Shown: piece after piece, positions 10,501 through 20,997 of the stretch
Position numbering within the stretch: the stretch's first letter is position 1
Layout of the letters: each line of letters opens with the position of its first letter
Source: Gonium pectorale
Lineage: Eukaryota > Chlorophyta > Chlorophyceae > Chlamydomonadales > Volvocaceae
DNA length: 46,911 bases
Assembly (NCBI GenBank): GCA_001584585.1
Contig: LSYV01000046.1
Coordinates: forward strand, 613,957-660,867
Direction of reading: 5' to 3'
Notes under the pieces: model-generated
Told to the model about the DNA's origin: nothing
Seen by the model: the letters and a program-made list of their open reading frames with translations, nothing else
Databases searched by the model: none
Program-made: the position numbers and the translations under genes

Positions 10501-12653
10501 TGGGTGAGGGACCGTCGTCGTAAGGGGGCGGACGTGTGGGTGCGGTGCAAGGGAGCTGGCGGCCGTCTCCGGGCGAGCTGGCCACCACCCACCGTCCGCT
10601 GCCGCTGGGTTGCCCTTCGAGGCCGTTGGCCAGATGCCGATCTTGGGGGCGGACGGTGGGGAGGGCGGAGGGTCCTCGCGCAGCACCTCGCTCGCTCGCG
10701 CGCAGCCGCTTCTGCCCCACACCTGCGGACGCAGTTTGAGGCATTCGCCTGGCAGCAGCTGGGGTCGGCAACCGGGGTCGGCAACCGGGGTCAAATAACC
10801 GGGGTCACCTGGCGGTGGTGGTGTTGGGGAGGCGCAGCCGTCCAGTCGGACCTGGGCCGATCCTTCGGCCGCCTTTGAAACACGCGCCCGGAGTAGTTGC
10901 ACTGCTTTTGTCGCACGTTACCTGAGGACCAGATGCCACCCGCAGGCCGAGCGCGGGGTAGCGTTCGGGTGTGGCGCTCGTGCGCCGCAGTGGGGAGTTG
11001 TTCGTGTCGAGGACGCTGTCGAGGACGCTGTCGCCCTAACGCCCCCACCCCCCGGCCCACACACCCACAGGCTAAGGCCAAGATCGACGCTGCGGGCGCG
11101 GAGGACGGCTCGGGCGCCATCAGCTGGGCGGACACCATCGTGCTGGCCGCCAAGGTACGGCGTACGGCCTACGGCAGAATCTGGTGGTTGGCGGTTTGGA
11201 GGCGGGCTCCCGTTTGGCGGAGGGGCATTGCCCGCCGTGGCAGGGTTGGAAGCGCTGGGACGGCCAAGCTTTCGGACAGATGGCCACGGGGAGGACCTGG
11301 CCTCCAGTGCTCCCCCCTCCCCCCCCCCGCCGACCCGCGGGTCACCCGCCAAGATCCTCCGGCCAGTGTGGCCCAGCCGCGGGACTGCGCCTCCGTCCCC
11401 TCCTGCCGTGCTGCGCCGCGCTGCGTTGCAGTCTCGACATACGTCCTCTCATAATCCCTGGGCTCTTTGACAGGCTTCCCGATGCCCCCCCCCCGCCCGC
11501 CCTTTCGTCCTAGGCTCTTTACCCCCAACGCCGCCCCTCCCCCCAACGCCGCTGTCCGCAGGTTGCCACTCAGGCCGAGTGGGCCCGCATTAAGATCAAC
11601 CGCGCCCAGATCGCCAGCGGCGGCGAGACCATCGCGGGGCCGGCCTTCGGCGCCGCCTGGCCGGTGCGGCTGGGCCGTGTGGACGCCACCACGCCCGCGC
11701 CCGCCGGCAAGGTCCTTGCGCCGGACGCGTCGGTCGCCGAGATCAAGGTGCTGGCGGGTCGGGCATTTGCTGCGGGGCGTGCGGGACGTACAAGCGTGTG
11801 CGGCAGAAGCGAATGGTGGCCGTAGGAGTGAAGTAACAGCCGGCAATGTCACTGTGGGCAGGTGGAGGTGGAGCATTGGGTGGTGCCTGCGCGGCGGGAA
11901 GGCAGAGCGTGTCCCGCCCGCCCCCGCCCCGCCCCGCTTCTCCCGTTCATCGCCACCCTTTGCGTGCACTTTGTCGTTTCCTGCCGGAGGGGAACGGGGC
12001 GTCGTGGAGCCTGACCGCGGGAAGGGAATGTGATAGCGCGCGCCTGGAGCTCGTCTTATAAACATGCACTTTCCCCACGCGCAGGCCACCTTCGCCGCCC
12101 TGGCGGTCAAGCCCGGCACGCCCACCGGTGGCCTGTTCGCCACCAAGCCGCCGTTCTGGGAGCGCCCCACACTGGTGCTGTGGGCCGCGGCCGCCGCCGA
12201 CCCCGCCGCCGAGGAGGAGCGCCTCGCGGCCGCCGACCCGGCGGCCTTCCAGGGCGCCAAGGTCAACTACGAGCGCTCGCGCCGGACCGTCACCCGCACC
12301 GGTGGGTAGAGGGCCTAGTGGGTGGGTGGGTGGGTGGGTGGGTGGGTGGGTGGGTGGGAAGCAGGGAAGTTGGAAAATGGGTGGGTGGTCGGCAGTGCAG
12401 TGCAGTGCCGCGCTCCACGCAGACCCCCCGGCAGCCAGCCCCGGCCTGTCACTCCCACCGCCTGTTAAGCCGTCTCCGCGCGCCCCGTCCCGCCTTCCAT
12501 GTCCCCATCCCCGCCTGTGCCCCGCCCCGCCCCTCCCCCCCTCCAGACTACGAGGTCGACTTCATCGACTACTTCACGCTGCTCACGGGCCTGGCCACCT
12601 TCAAGCCCGACGCCTACCTGCACCCCGAGCAGGTGGTGGCGGTGCGCTTCTAA
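7578..12653 (+). CDS. TL29: Thylakoid lumenal 29 kDa protein TL29 (APX4), ascorbate-peroxidase-like precursor
   Basis: Eight phase-consistent exons: 7578-7722, 8434-8600, 9762-9874, 10096-10156, 11071-11154, 11562-11747, 12085-12301 and 12547-12653 (359 aa). Residues 1 to about 40 are a transit peptide. A twin-arginine signal follows across the first intron (GRRQLLSAAGAAVLAAG) and ends in PALA before GPLPQ, so export to the thylakoid lumen by the Tat route is predicted. The rest follows the class I peroxidase fold (helix ISWADTIVLAAK, end EVDFIDYFTLLTGLATFKPD). The distal motif RLAWHDAG of true ascorbate peroxidases is RLLINDAL, so the catalytic Trp and His are gone, and the GGHTLG proximal-haem segment is replaced by ALAVKPGTP. 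This is known for TL29, a photosystem II-associated protein that does not act as a haem peroxidase. Introns are 220-1160 nt; intron 7 holds a (GGGT)n run. Confidence 0.94.
12319..12358 (+). repeat. (GGGT)n tandem repeat in TL29 intron 7
   Basis: About ten tandem GGGT/TGGG units start 17 bp after the splice donor of exon 7. The run is on the transcribed-sense strand, so the pre-mRNA could fold into G-quadruplexes near the 5' splice site. Confidence 0.9.
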
Positions 12654-14216
12654 AGGCCAGCCAGCCGATCAGCCCGCCAGCCGAGGGAGCGAGAGCAGGA
12701 GGAGGCAGAATGGGGCCAACCGACCCGTGGATCCGGCGGCCCGGCTTGGGCCGGCCTCTCGTTGTGTGGCACAGCCCGCCTGCCGGCCGCAATTTTGATG
12801 TGAGCGAGCGGACGGTGGGGGCGGTCTGCTCCAACCGTCCAGCGCCGCGGAGGCCGACCCATTGGACTGCGGGAAGCTGCTGACAGTTGGTCGTTGGCAG
12901 TTGGACCGTACGGCTCGCTTGCGCATGTGTGCATAGTGTGTGCCGTGAAAGGAGAGTCGTGCCCGTTTTGAGGGTCTTGGCCCCCGGGGGCACTCGAGAG
13001 ACAGGGAGAGCGGCGTGAGAGGGCGAGCGGTGTGACGTCGGATGGACGTTCGGACTGGAACGAACGATGCATTGGTACGGACACTAGTACGGACATGCAC
13101 GCAGGGCGGACTGGCGGCGGCAGACGCCGTCGGTCGCTTTGTCGCGCATGCGAAACAGCCCGGATCTGCGACTGTTATGTCGCTCTGCCATCTCCCTCGT
13201 CTGGGTCATTCTGCAGCTTGGCGTGCAGTGTTTGAGCTCGTGCCGCGACACCGACCGTCAAGTGCTCCACGCGTCCTCAGCTAATCACTGGACGCCAGCA
13301 CAGCCAGCCCGCCCGCCAGCCACGCGTGCCGTTGCATGTTGCCGTCTGTTGTGTGCCCCCACGCACCGCTCGTCTGTCGAGCCTCTACATAAGTCTCCGG
13401 ACGTGCGCTTTGGGCAGCACGGGGTGCCAGACCAGGTTTGGGGTACCCTATGTGATATAGGGCTGACGCGCGCGGGTTTCACGGAAACCCATATTTTTAA
13501 CGGCGGAACGGCGCGGCCCGCACAAACATGTCATGTGGGCTCATGCTACCGATGCTTGCGGAGCTCGCTTCTTAACTCGCGCCCGCCACTGGCGCCACCG
13601 CCGCCACGCAGGGCCGCTGCCACCCTAGGCGCGAGTAGGCCGGGAATGGACGGATAGCACACCGCCACAGCACAAAGACATACAGAGTTTCGTAACTGTC
13701 TAACCGCTAGAGCGGCGGCACGCAGCCATCGCGTCCCAACACACATGTAGAGTCCTGTAGAGAAAGAGGCAGCGGTCCACACGTGCCGATCAGCGATCAC
13801 CCTTACCTCACCGCGAGGCCTGAGAGCAAGACCCAGCTCTCGCGCCACGCCTGCGGGCTAAGCCTGCCCGAACGAAAGCCCGCCGGACTCCCACCGCACC
13901 ACAGCACACCCACCGCACACCCACCACCGCCATTGCCGTGTCGCCGCCGCCTGCTCGCCATCCTCTTTAGACGGCCGCCGGCGGCCATTCTCGTGTGTAT
14001 CGCCGCAGCCTCGCGCCCTCGGCACCGTGCCTGAACGCGGCCACACTGTCACGCTAGCCATGCACAGATGCACTACGAACAAGCGCCGTAAACAGTTGTA
14101 CACACGATATGACACATACACACGCCCCAAGCGCCGCAGTGCTCCAACCCCTCCTCGCTTCACGCGACATCCGCAAAAGCTCCAGCGGCGGAGCGACGCC
14201 ACCCGCGGCACCTGTT

Positions 14217-14221
14217 TTACA
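14217..14221 (-). terminator. Candidate TGTAA polyadenylation signal of the lipase gene
   Basis: Minus-strand TGTAA (plus TTACA), about 1 kb beyond the lipase stop codon at 15204. Long 3' UTRs are common in volvocine algae. Position is the only support. Confidence 0.3.
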
Positions 14222-14529
14222 CCTGGTACGGCCTGCCGTACAGCACATTTTGGAAGCACAACACCACACTTGCACAAACACGGAAGGCGGGACCACAGGA
14301 GGACCACAAAACACTCGGTCATTACCGCACCCACACATGCGCTTCTACTTCGGCTTCCACTTTTAAGTACCACGCATTGCGACCAGTCCACACTCGCACG
14401 GTGCGCAAGACTGAGGACTGCAGGCGACGGTGTGGCGCTCTGTCCGTACGCGCCGCCAGGAGTGACGAATGTGACCGGGTCTGGCGCTCTGATCAGGTCC
14501 AGGGACCCGCGGGCCGCACGACCTCGGCT

Positions 14530-14562
14530 CCCGCCCCTCCCGCCCCTCCCGCCCCTCCCGCC
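14530..14562 (+). repeat. Tandem CCCGCCCCT repeat
   Basis: About three and a half copies of a 9-bp GC-rich unit, in noncoding DNA between the convergent TL29 and lipase genes. Confidence 0.85.
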
Positions 14563-14698
14563 TCCAGCCGACCCAGGTCCTGCCACAATGGCTGTGTCAC
14601 TCTGGTGCGCTCCAAAAAATACGGCAATACGGCAGTACTGCAGTACATCAGTGCTTCAAGGCGCAAAGCTTTACCACCGTTAGCGTCCTTACGGCGCG

Positions 14699-14728
14699 TG
14701 CACCCGTACGCACCCGTACGCACCCGTC
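14699..14728 (+). repeat. Tandem CACCCGTACG repeat
   Basis: Nearly three copies of a 10-bp unit that contains CGTACG, the palindromic form of the word over-represented in noncoding parts of the window. Confidence 0.8.
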
Positions 14729-14960
14729 TCCGGTGCAGCACCCCGGCCCTGCCACATCCGCTCCCTCGCTTAATACACCCCTTTTGCTGCGGCCACCCGC
14801 GGCCGCTGCCTGCCGCTGCCGCGGCCGCCCTGGCGACAAGCAAGCACCCCCTCCTCCCAAAGCGCCCGCGTAACGCCGCCACGCGGCCAGCCTGCCCTGC
14901 TCCCTATTCCCTGTTCCCCTGCCTGCCCCCCCTGCCCGCTTGCCCCACTGCCCACACACG

Positions 14961-14993
14961 CCCGCCTGCCCGCCTGCCCGCCTGCCCGCCTGC
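14961..14993 (+). repeat. Tandem GCCTGCCC repeat
   Basis: Four copies of an 8-bp unit in a long pyrimidine-rich tract downstream of the lipase gene. Confidence 0.85.
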
Positions 14994-15203
14994 TCCCCTG
15001 ACCAAGCACGTCCGCACAAGCACACGCGGTCAATGGTCCACATCCACAGCCCAACACCCTCAGCCCAACACGCGACTTCGGCCCGATCCGGCGCATTCAG
15101 TCCACACCCGCAGCCATGTGTGCCCCGTCTCCGGCCTCCTGCGGCTCTCCCGCCCCGACCCGGCCCGGCCCGATGCGGCCCTCAGCTGCCCTCGGTGCAG
15201 CGC

Positions 15204-18200
15204 TCACAGTTTGAGCTGCCGCACGGCGTACTCTATGATGTGCCAGTGCTGCCGGAAGCGGCGCCGCGAGCGGACCACGATTGCGGCGTGGGCGTGGTAG
15301 TGCCGCGTGTCCACGTCGACCTGTGGGGGGTTGCACGCGTGTTTGCGTTTGCGTGCGTGTGGCGGGATGGGGATGGGGTGAAGGCGCCAATGGGAGGTGT
15401 GCACGGTAACGGCAACGGCAATTGAGTGCCAGGATACGAAGATGGTGGTGGGGTGTGATCGAAGACTGATGTGGCATGGCGCGTCAGCACCGTGGCAAGA
15501 AATGCCACGGTCTGGGTGTGCCAGCCTCCCAGTCCCGCACCCGTCGGCCGTGGCGACGCGCCTGAGGAGCTCCAAAAGCCCTGGCACGCGCCCACACAGC
15601 CATACCCATACCCGCAAACCACACGTTAAGGCAGGGTTTCGGTGGTTCTCATTACGGGAGGGCTATCTGCCCCTCCCGATGTCTGCGCCCGTTCTCGCCT
15701 CTCCGCCTGTAACATTTCCACATACACAAACCCCCACACCAGCCGCACACGCGCCCACACACACTGCCCACACACACCGCCCACACAAAGATTGCCCACA
15801 CATACACACATACGCCCGCGCCCCTAACCCCCCGCGCCCCCGTCACTCGCCTTCTGCCACTCGAGGGTGTTGAGCTGCTCGATCATGTCCGCCAGCAGCT
15901 TCCCCGTGTCGGGCGGACAGCTGCGAGCCTCCGCCGCCGCCGCACCCGGACCAGCCACTGCGGCGGCCGAGGCCGCAGCCGACGACGGCTCGGAAGCCGC
16001 CAGCTCCGCGACCGCAACCGGTGCGGAAGGCTCGGGCCGAGGCGCAGCGGCAGCCGTGATCTGCGACCCTGATGCCAGGGCCGGAGCGCCGGCGGGATCT
16101 CCACGCCAATCTCCGCGGTTGCAGCAGCTCTCGGAGCCTTTGCCGCCGGCGACGCCAGTGCCACCCGTGCCGCAACCGCCGCCTCCGGCACCCATGTCAA
16201 CGCCCTGCCGCCGGAGGACGTTTGCGAAGACAGACTGCACCGTCGCGCGCACCGACGCCTGCAACCGCTTCTGATCCCCGCCCGCTTCCTCGTGCTCTCC
16301 CTCCCTAGCTGCCGCCGCCGTTGTCGTATTCGTCGCCGCCAAGCCCTCGGCTGCCGGCGGCGGCGGCGTCTCGCCCAGGGGCATGCAGGGGCCCTCCGGC
16401 TGCCGGCGGCAGCGGCCTCGCACGGACGCGAAGATCGCCGCCACCAGCGCCCTTACAGCTTCCGACTCCGGGTCTGTCGGCACCGATGCCCCACAAGCCG
16501 ATGACGGCGGTGGCGCCGCCGCCTCCGCCGCCTCCGCCGCCTCCAACGATGGCGACGACGACGCGCCGCACAACGGCGTCGCCTCCGACTCCACCGCCGC
16601 CGCCACAACCCGGCGGAATGCCGCCCGCACCACCGAGCCCACGGGGTCCTCCGACTCCACCTCCGCCGCCTTTATGTCTTCCTTCTCCGCAGCCGCTTCC
16701 TCTGTCGTCACCAGAGCGCGCCATTCGCCTCCCGCCCCACCGCCCTCACCACTCCCTTGCTGCGCCGCCCCCACATCGGGCCGCGCCTCGAGCTCCTGCT
16801 GCGCCTGCGCCTGCTGCTGCTGCTGCTGCTGCTGCTCGGCCCGGCGTCGCACTGCCCCAAAGGCCGAGGACACGAGGCGCCGCACAGCGTCCTGCCCGCC
16901 CGCCCCGTCGCCAGCCTTATCAGCGTCCTGGCAGACCTCAACGGCGGCGAGGGCGGCAAAGGCGACTGCTTCGTGTCCCTGGCACCCAATCGACGCGGGC
17001 CCCGTCGATTGCCCCGTCGATGGTTCCGCATTGGGCTGCGCCGCAGGCTGGCCGGCAGGGGCCACGGCGCTTCCGATCGCCGCAGCGCCAGAGGCTGCAG
17101 CCGCCATCGCCGCTGCGTCGCCCGCCCCCTCGGCCGCCGCCGCCGACGCTTTTCCAGCAGGGGCTGCCACCACTGCAGGCGTATCGTACGTCGCCGCTGA
17201 GTGCCCGGGCACCGCCGGCGACGCGGCGGCCACTGCCGGGGGTGTTGGCCGAGGCGGCCGCTGCGGCCAGAAGCCCGCCCACACCACCTCCGCGACCTCA
17301 ACGCATCCGGGGGCCTCGGCTTGCCGAATGCGCATACGCAGCTCACTGCTGGCGTCGCCTCCGTCGCCGTCAACAGCATCGCCGTCGCTGCCGTCAAGTC
17401 CGCCGCCAGCGGCGCCGACATGCGCCGCCGCAGGCCCTGATGTCGCCGCGGCCGTCGCTGCTATCGGCAAGGGCTCCTCCTCGCCAGCCGCCGCCGCCAC
17501 CTCGCCAGCCGCTGAGACCGACCCGGACGCAGAGCTGCTGCGGCGCGACGCCGACGGCAGCCGTACGTTCCAGCTGCGATCCGGCCGTACGGTCAATAAC
17601 ACGGCGTAGTGGTGGATCCAGATCCCGGCCAGCCAAGCCACCATGCAGAGCCACAGAGACAGCAGCACCGGAAGCAGTGATATGAACAAACCCAGCCGCC
17701 AGCGGTCCCAGGGCTGGGCTTCGCCGCCGTCGCCGGTGCCGGCGGCGCGAGGCGCTGCCAGGCTTAAGGAGGGCACACCGTAGACGGCCCCGCCGGCGGC
17801 GCCGCCACCGGTACCGTACGGGAGGTTCTGGTCGTGGTAGTAGCTGCTCCCCGTTGCTGTACAGCGTACGACGGNNNNNNNNNNNNNNNNNNNNNNNNNN
17901 NNNNNNNNNNNNNNNNNNNNNNNNNNNNNNNNNNNNNNNNNNNNNNNNNNNNNNNNNNNNNNNNNNNNNNNNNNNNNNNNNNNNNNNNNNNNNNNNNNNN
18001 NNNNNNNNNNNNNNNNNNNNNNNNNNNNNNNNNNNNNNNNNNNNNNNNNNNNNNNNNNNNNNNNNNNNNNNNNNNNNNNNNNNNNNNCCTATCCCCCTGT
18101 GTGCCTTGCCTCCCACGACTGGGGTGCGGCGTGACGATGCATGGGTAGGAGGAGCTGATGGTAAGGGGCACCATGGCTGGGGCCCGGACCGCCGCCGCCG

Positions 18201-20997
18201 CCATCACCCCTCCGCGCCCAGAGTGGCAGTCGCAGCCGCATTCGCAGACGCTGCCGCCGCCGCCATTCCGGCTGCGGGGTCCGCCAGGGTTGGGGGTTCG
18301 CAAGGGGCCGAGACCGAGCGCCGCAATTACACCCAATCCGAGATCCAGCACCGACCCAAAGCCCAGCTTGCGCAGCCAGCCGCCGCCGGGGCCGTCCGAG
18401 TCCCCGTCCGCGACCCCGTCCTCGCCGTCGCCGGCGGCGCCGCCAACGCCGCCGGCCTCACCCATCGCCGCCTCATCCTCCGCCGCTCCCGGCGCGCAGC
18501 CGCATGCGCTGCAAGTGTGGCACGCGGCGGCGGCACCGCCGCCGCCGTCGGCGCCCGCCGGCGCCGCCGGAGGCACACGCGCAAGCTGCGGCATGTACGG
18601 GTTGACCGCCACAATAGCTGCCGTATTGTACGGCACCGTACGGTCCATCCGTATGTCCGCGAGCAGGATGCGCTTGCGGAAGGCGGCCAGGCCGGCGTGG
18701 AAGGCCAGGTCGGGTCGGGCCATGGCGGCGAGCAGCGGGAGGCCCTCGGGCTCCAGCCACCGGTCCGCCAGCAGCAGCTGGCGGCCGGTGCGGCTGCGGG
18801 CGGGGGGTGCGGGGGGTGCGGGGAGATAGGGTAATGAAGAAGGGAAAGGGGTCGCGTCGCGGACACCGAATCGCATGGGGTGCGGGGAGATGGGGGTAGG
18901 GAAGCTCCTTCAGTCCGTGGAATTTGGGAGGGCGCGATCTACTTCGGTTGCGGAGAGAGGGGGATGGGGAGGGGCTCGTGGCGAGGTGAGAGGGAGGGGG
19001 CGCGGGCGTGTTGTCCATACCATGGCGGGTGGCAGGCTGGGGGGTGCTTCAGCTAATGGCTGAGCCGGCTGCCTGGCTGCGTGCCTCGAGGACAATGGGG
19101 CGCAAGGTCTCGTCCTCTGTACGCTTCCCGCCAGCTACAGCCCGCCCGCGAGTCACCGCTCCGTGCCGGGAGCCCCGAAGACAGGCTTCAACACCAAGCC
19201 CGCCCACAGCCCGCAGCCAACCGAAACCCAACCACCGCACCTGAGCGTCCAGGGCAAGATGCTGTTGTACGCCTGTACGGCGGAAGGGGCAGGACCACGG
19301 GAGGGGGCACTCGACATTCGATGCGTTGCGCAGAGGGCACTGCAGGGACCACATCAACTATACGCAGGCTGTGCGGTACCATCACGGCACCGATACTGTA
19401 CAACAGTACGGCAGTCACCCCAGGGGCCCCGAGCCCCCTAGCGCCGAGCCCCAGATCGCCAACCCGTGCTGCGGATCGGCGCCTTACGTTGCCCGCTTCC
19501 CGTCTTCGCTACCCCCACCAGGCCCTCGGGCCCCAGCTAGGTGCGTCATGGACCCGAGGGATGGAGGCACGGGGCCCCACTACGCTCAATCGGCCCAACG
19601 GACCAAACGCGTGACCGACGACCAGCCAAGTGACCCGAACCGACTACTGTCTTCAGTACGACACGGCCTTCGCCGCCCGTACCCCTCGCCGCCCGTACCC
19701 CTCGCCGCCCGCCCCCCGGAGCCCGCCCCCCGAGCCGCCCCCACCAGGTGCGTCATGGAGCTGGGGTGCTCCCAGCAGCCCAGGTGCGGCGAGGCGATGG
19801 TCAGGAAGTTGACTCGCTCCAGCCCCGCCGCCGTAAAGAAGCCCACCGCGTGCAGCTTGCCCACCGCGTAGCGCACGATCAGGCCGCCGAAGCTGCGCGG
19901 CGGCCGCGCGCGCAGGCAGAGGAAGGGGGAAGGGGACGGGGGAGGGACGATATGCGGAGGGGGCTAGGGACCAGGCCACCAACCGCACGCCCATAACCCT
20001 CAAAGCTCAAACCCAGGGTGGTGTCCCCGCTTGTACGCGTCCTCCATCTGTGCCGGGGCGCTCCACTCCCCGCCCGTAACCCCGCCTCCATCCTCTGACT
20101 CCTCCCCATCACCCGCGCAACGCACGCGCCGCCCCACACGCGCACTGCCCATCCGCCTCCCGCCCCACGCTCACGAGTATGCCGCGAAGCTGATCCGGCT
20201 GAGCCGCACGCCCGCCTCGTTCAGCCGCCGCACGTGGGCCACCACCTCAGCCGCCAGCCGGTCGCCGCACACCTGGGGTTGGAGCGCCCCGGGGACGCAG
20301 ACGGCGGAGGGAGTTCGATACTACCGTGACCGGCAAAGATTACGGCATAAAGTTAGTCGAATCATGGATTTGGCAGCGAGAACGCACTGGAACCAAGTGG
20401 GCGCCGAAGGGCGGGTGAAGCGGAGGGAGGGTCAGACACGTGACTGCTCGACGACTGCGGCGGTGGTTTCTTTTTGGGTGCAGATGCTGACGCTGCGATG
20501 GCCTGCTGGGTGGCAGAGCTCGGGAACGGCAGCAACCGAGCCTCTGTGGTTTCCTTCGGGGTCAGGGCCGGGGACAGCCGGGTATATTCCCTCGTCGGAC
20601 GAAGGGAGATACCTGGGCTGCCGGCTACGGAATCCGGCCTGCCATGTGTGCATATGACGACCCGGGCCGCAGGGCGTGGCGAGGCAGTTCGACACATGAT
20701 CGACTCCAGGTGCACCGCGACGCCCATAGCGATGATTTCCTTGTGGGTGAACCAACTGGCTGTGACCCCGACAGGCCTGATGCGAGGCGCCGTGCGCTCC
20801 ATGAACGACGGCGGAGGAAAAAGCAGCAGGCGAAGCTCATGCCGGGCTGGACACGTGATCACTGGGCCGAGACTCACGTCTGCTCCGTCGAAGGTGCCGC
20901 GCGCCGAGTTGCTCTGCGCGTTGAGCGTGAGCCAGCCGTTGTGCTGCAGAAAGGTCTCGAGGAAGGACACGTCGGAGGGGCTGCCCCACAGGCCGTG
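15204..20997 (-). CDS. DUF676/ROG1-type putative serine esterase (lipase) with membrane segment and large low-complexity insert
   Basis: Exons found on the minus strand: 20997-20878, 20272-20175, 19892-19745, 18793 into the N gap at 18087, from the gap edge 17874 to 15851, and 15320-15204. The first begins HGLWGSPSDVSFLETFLQHN and ends FDGAD; the next begins VCGDRLAAEVVAHVRR. The nucleophile elbow is AYSFGG, with the Ser codon split by an intron, followed by LIVRYAVGKL and NFLTIASPHLG. SRTGRQLLLADRW and FRKRILLADI... come next, and the protein ends VDVDTRHYHAHAAIVV...IIEYAVRQLKL. This is the motif order of the ROG1/YOR059-like alpha/beta-hydrolases, which act on membrane lipids. Added here are Cys clusters (CHTCSACGC, CECGCDCH), a membrane helix (LGLFISLLPVLLSLWLCMVAWLAG) and about 500 residues of Ala/Glu/Gln low complexity. 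The 5' exon encoding the strand before HG was not found, and phases between 19745 and 18793 require another small exon (length 2 mod 3) there. Confidence 0.85.
17875..18087. other. Assembly gap (Ns) inside the lipase gene
   Basis: A run of about 213 Ns. The reading frame differs across it: the frame entering on the lipase sense strand is not the frame leaving it. The gap therefore hides either an intron or a run whose true length differs. Confidence 0.95.
18831..18876 (+). repeat. Dispersed repeat family 1, copy A (lipase intron)
   Basis: Contains the core CGCGTCGCGGACACCGAATC, preceded by GGTAATGAAGAAGGGAAA. It lies in the intron just upstream of lipase exon 18793, antisense to that gene. 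Related copies lie at 25332, 27800, 32454 and 42697. Confidence 0.85.

Larger units (their letters stand above)
12654..15203. other. Convergent 3' flank between TL29 and the lipase, repeat rich, no gene seen
   Basis: TL29 ends at 12653 and the minus-strand lipase gene ends at 15204. I see no convincing exons between them. Contents: a 7-bp perfect hairpin followed by a T tract (13474-13498), CCCGCCCCT repeats (14530-14562), a 10-bp CACCCGTACG repeat (14699-14728) and a GCCTGCCC repeat (14961-14993). A long open frame on the minus strand (13858-14586) is Gly/Arg/Cys/Val-rich, spans a TTACA poly(A) candidate and has no family resemblance, so I leave it out. No TGTAA was seen for TL29. Confidence 0.55.

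Noticed and set aside
12319..12358. (GGGT)n considered as internal telomere repeat
   Set aside because: Green-algal telomeres are TTTTAGGG or TTTAGGG; this run has no A and differs in unit length.
13858..14586. Minus-strand open frame of 242 codons between TL29 and the lipase
   Set aside because: Low-complexity Gly/Arg start, then mixed sequence without a family pattern; it lies in the expected 3' UTR region.
16321..17685. Long plus-strand frames (Pro/Ser/Ala/Arg-rich, 400-450 codons) opposite the lipase
   Set aside because: They are antisense shadows of the minus-strand lipase exon, whose frame joins conserved motifs on both sides; GC-rich codons leave few stops on either strand.
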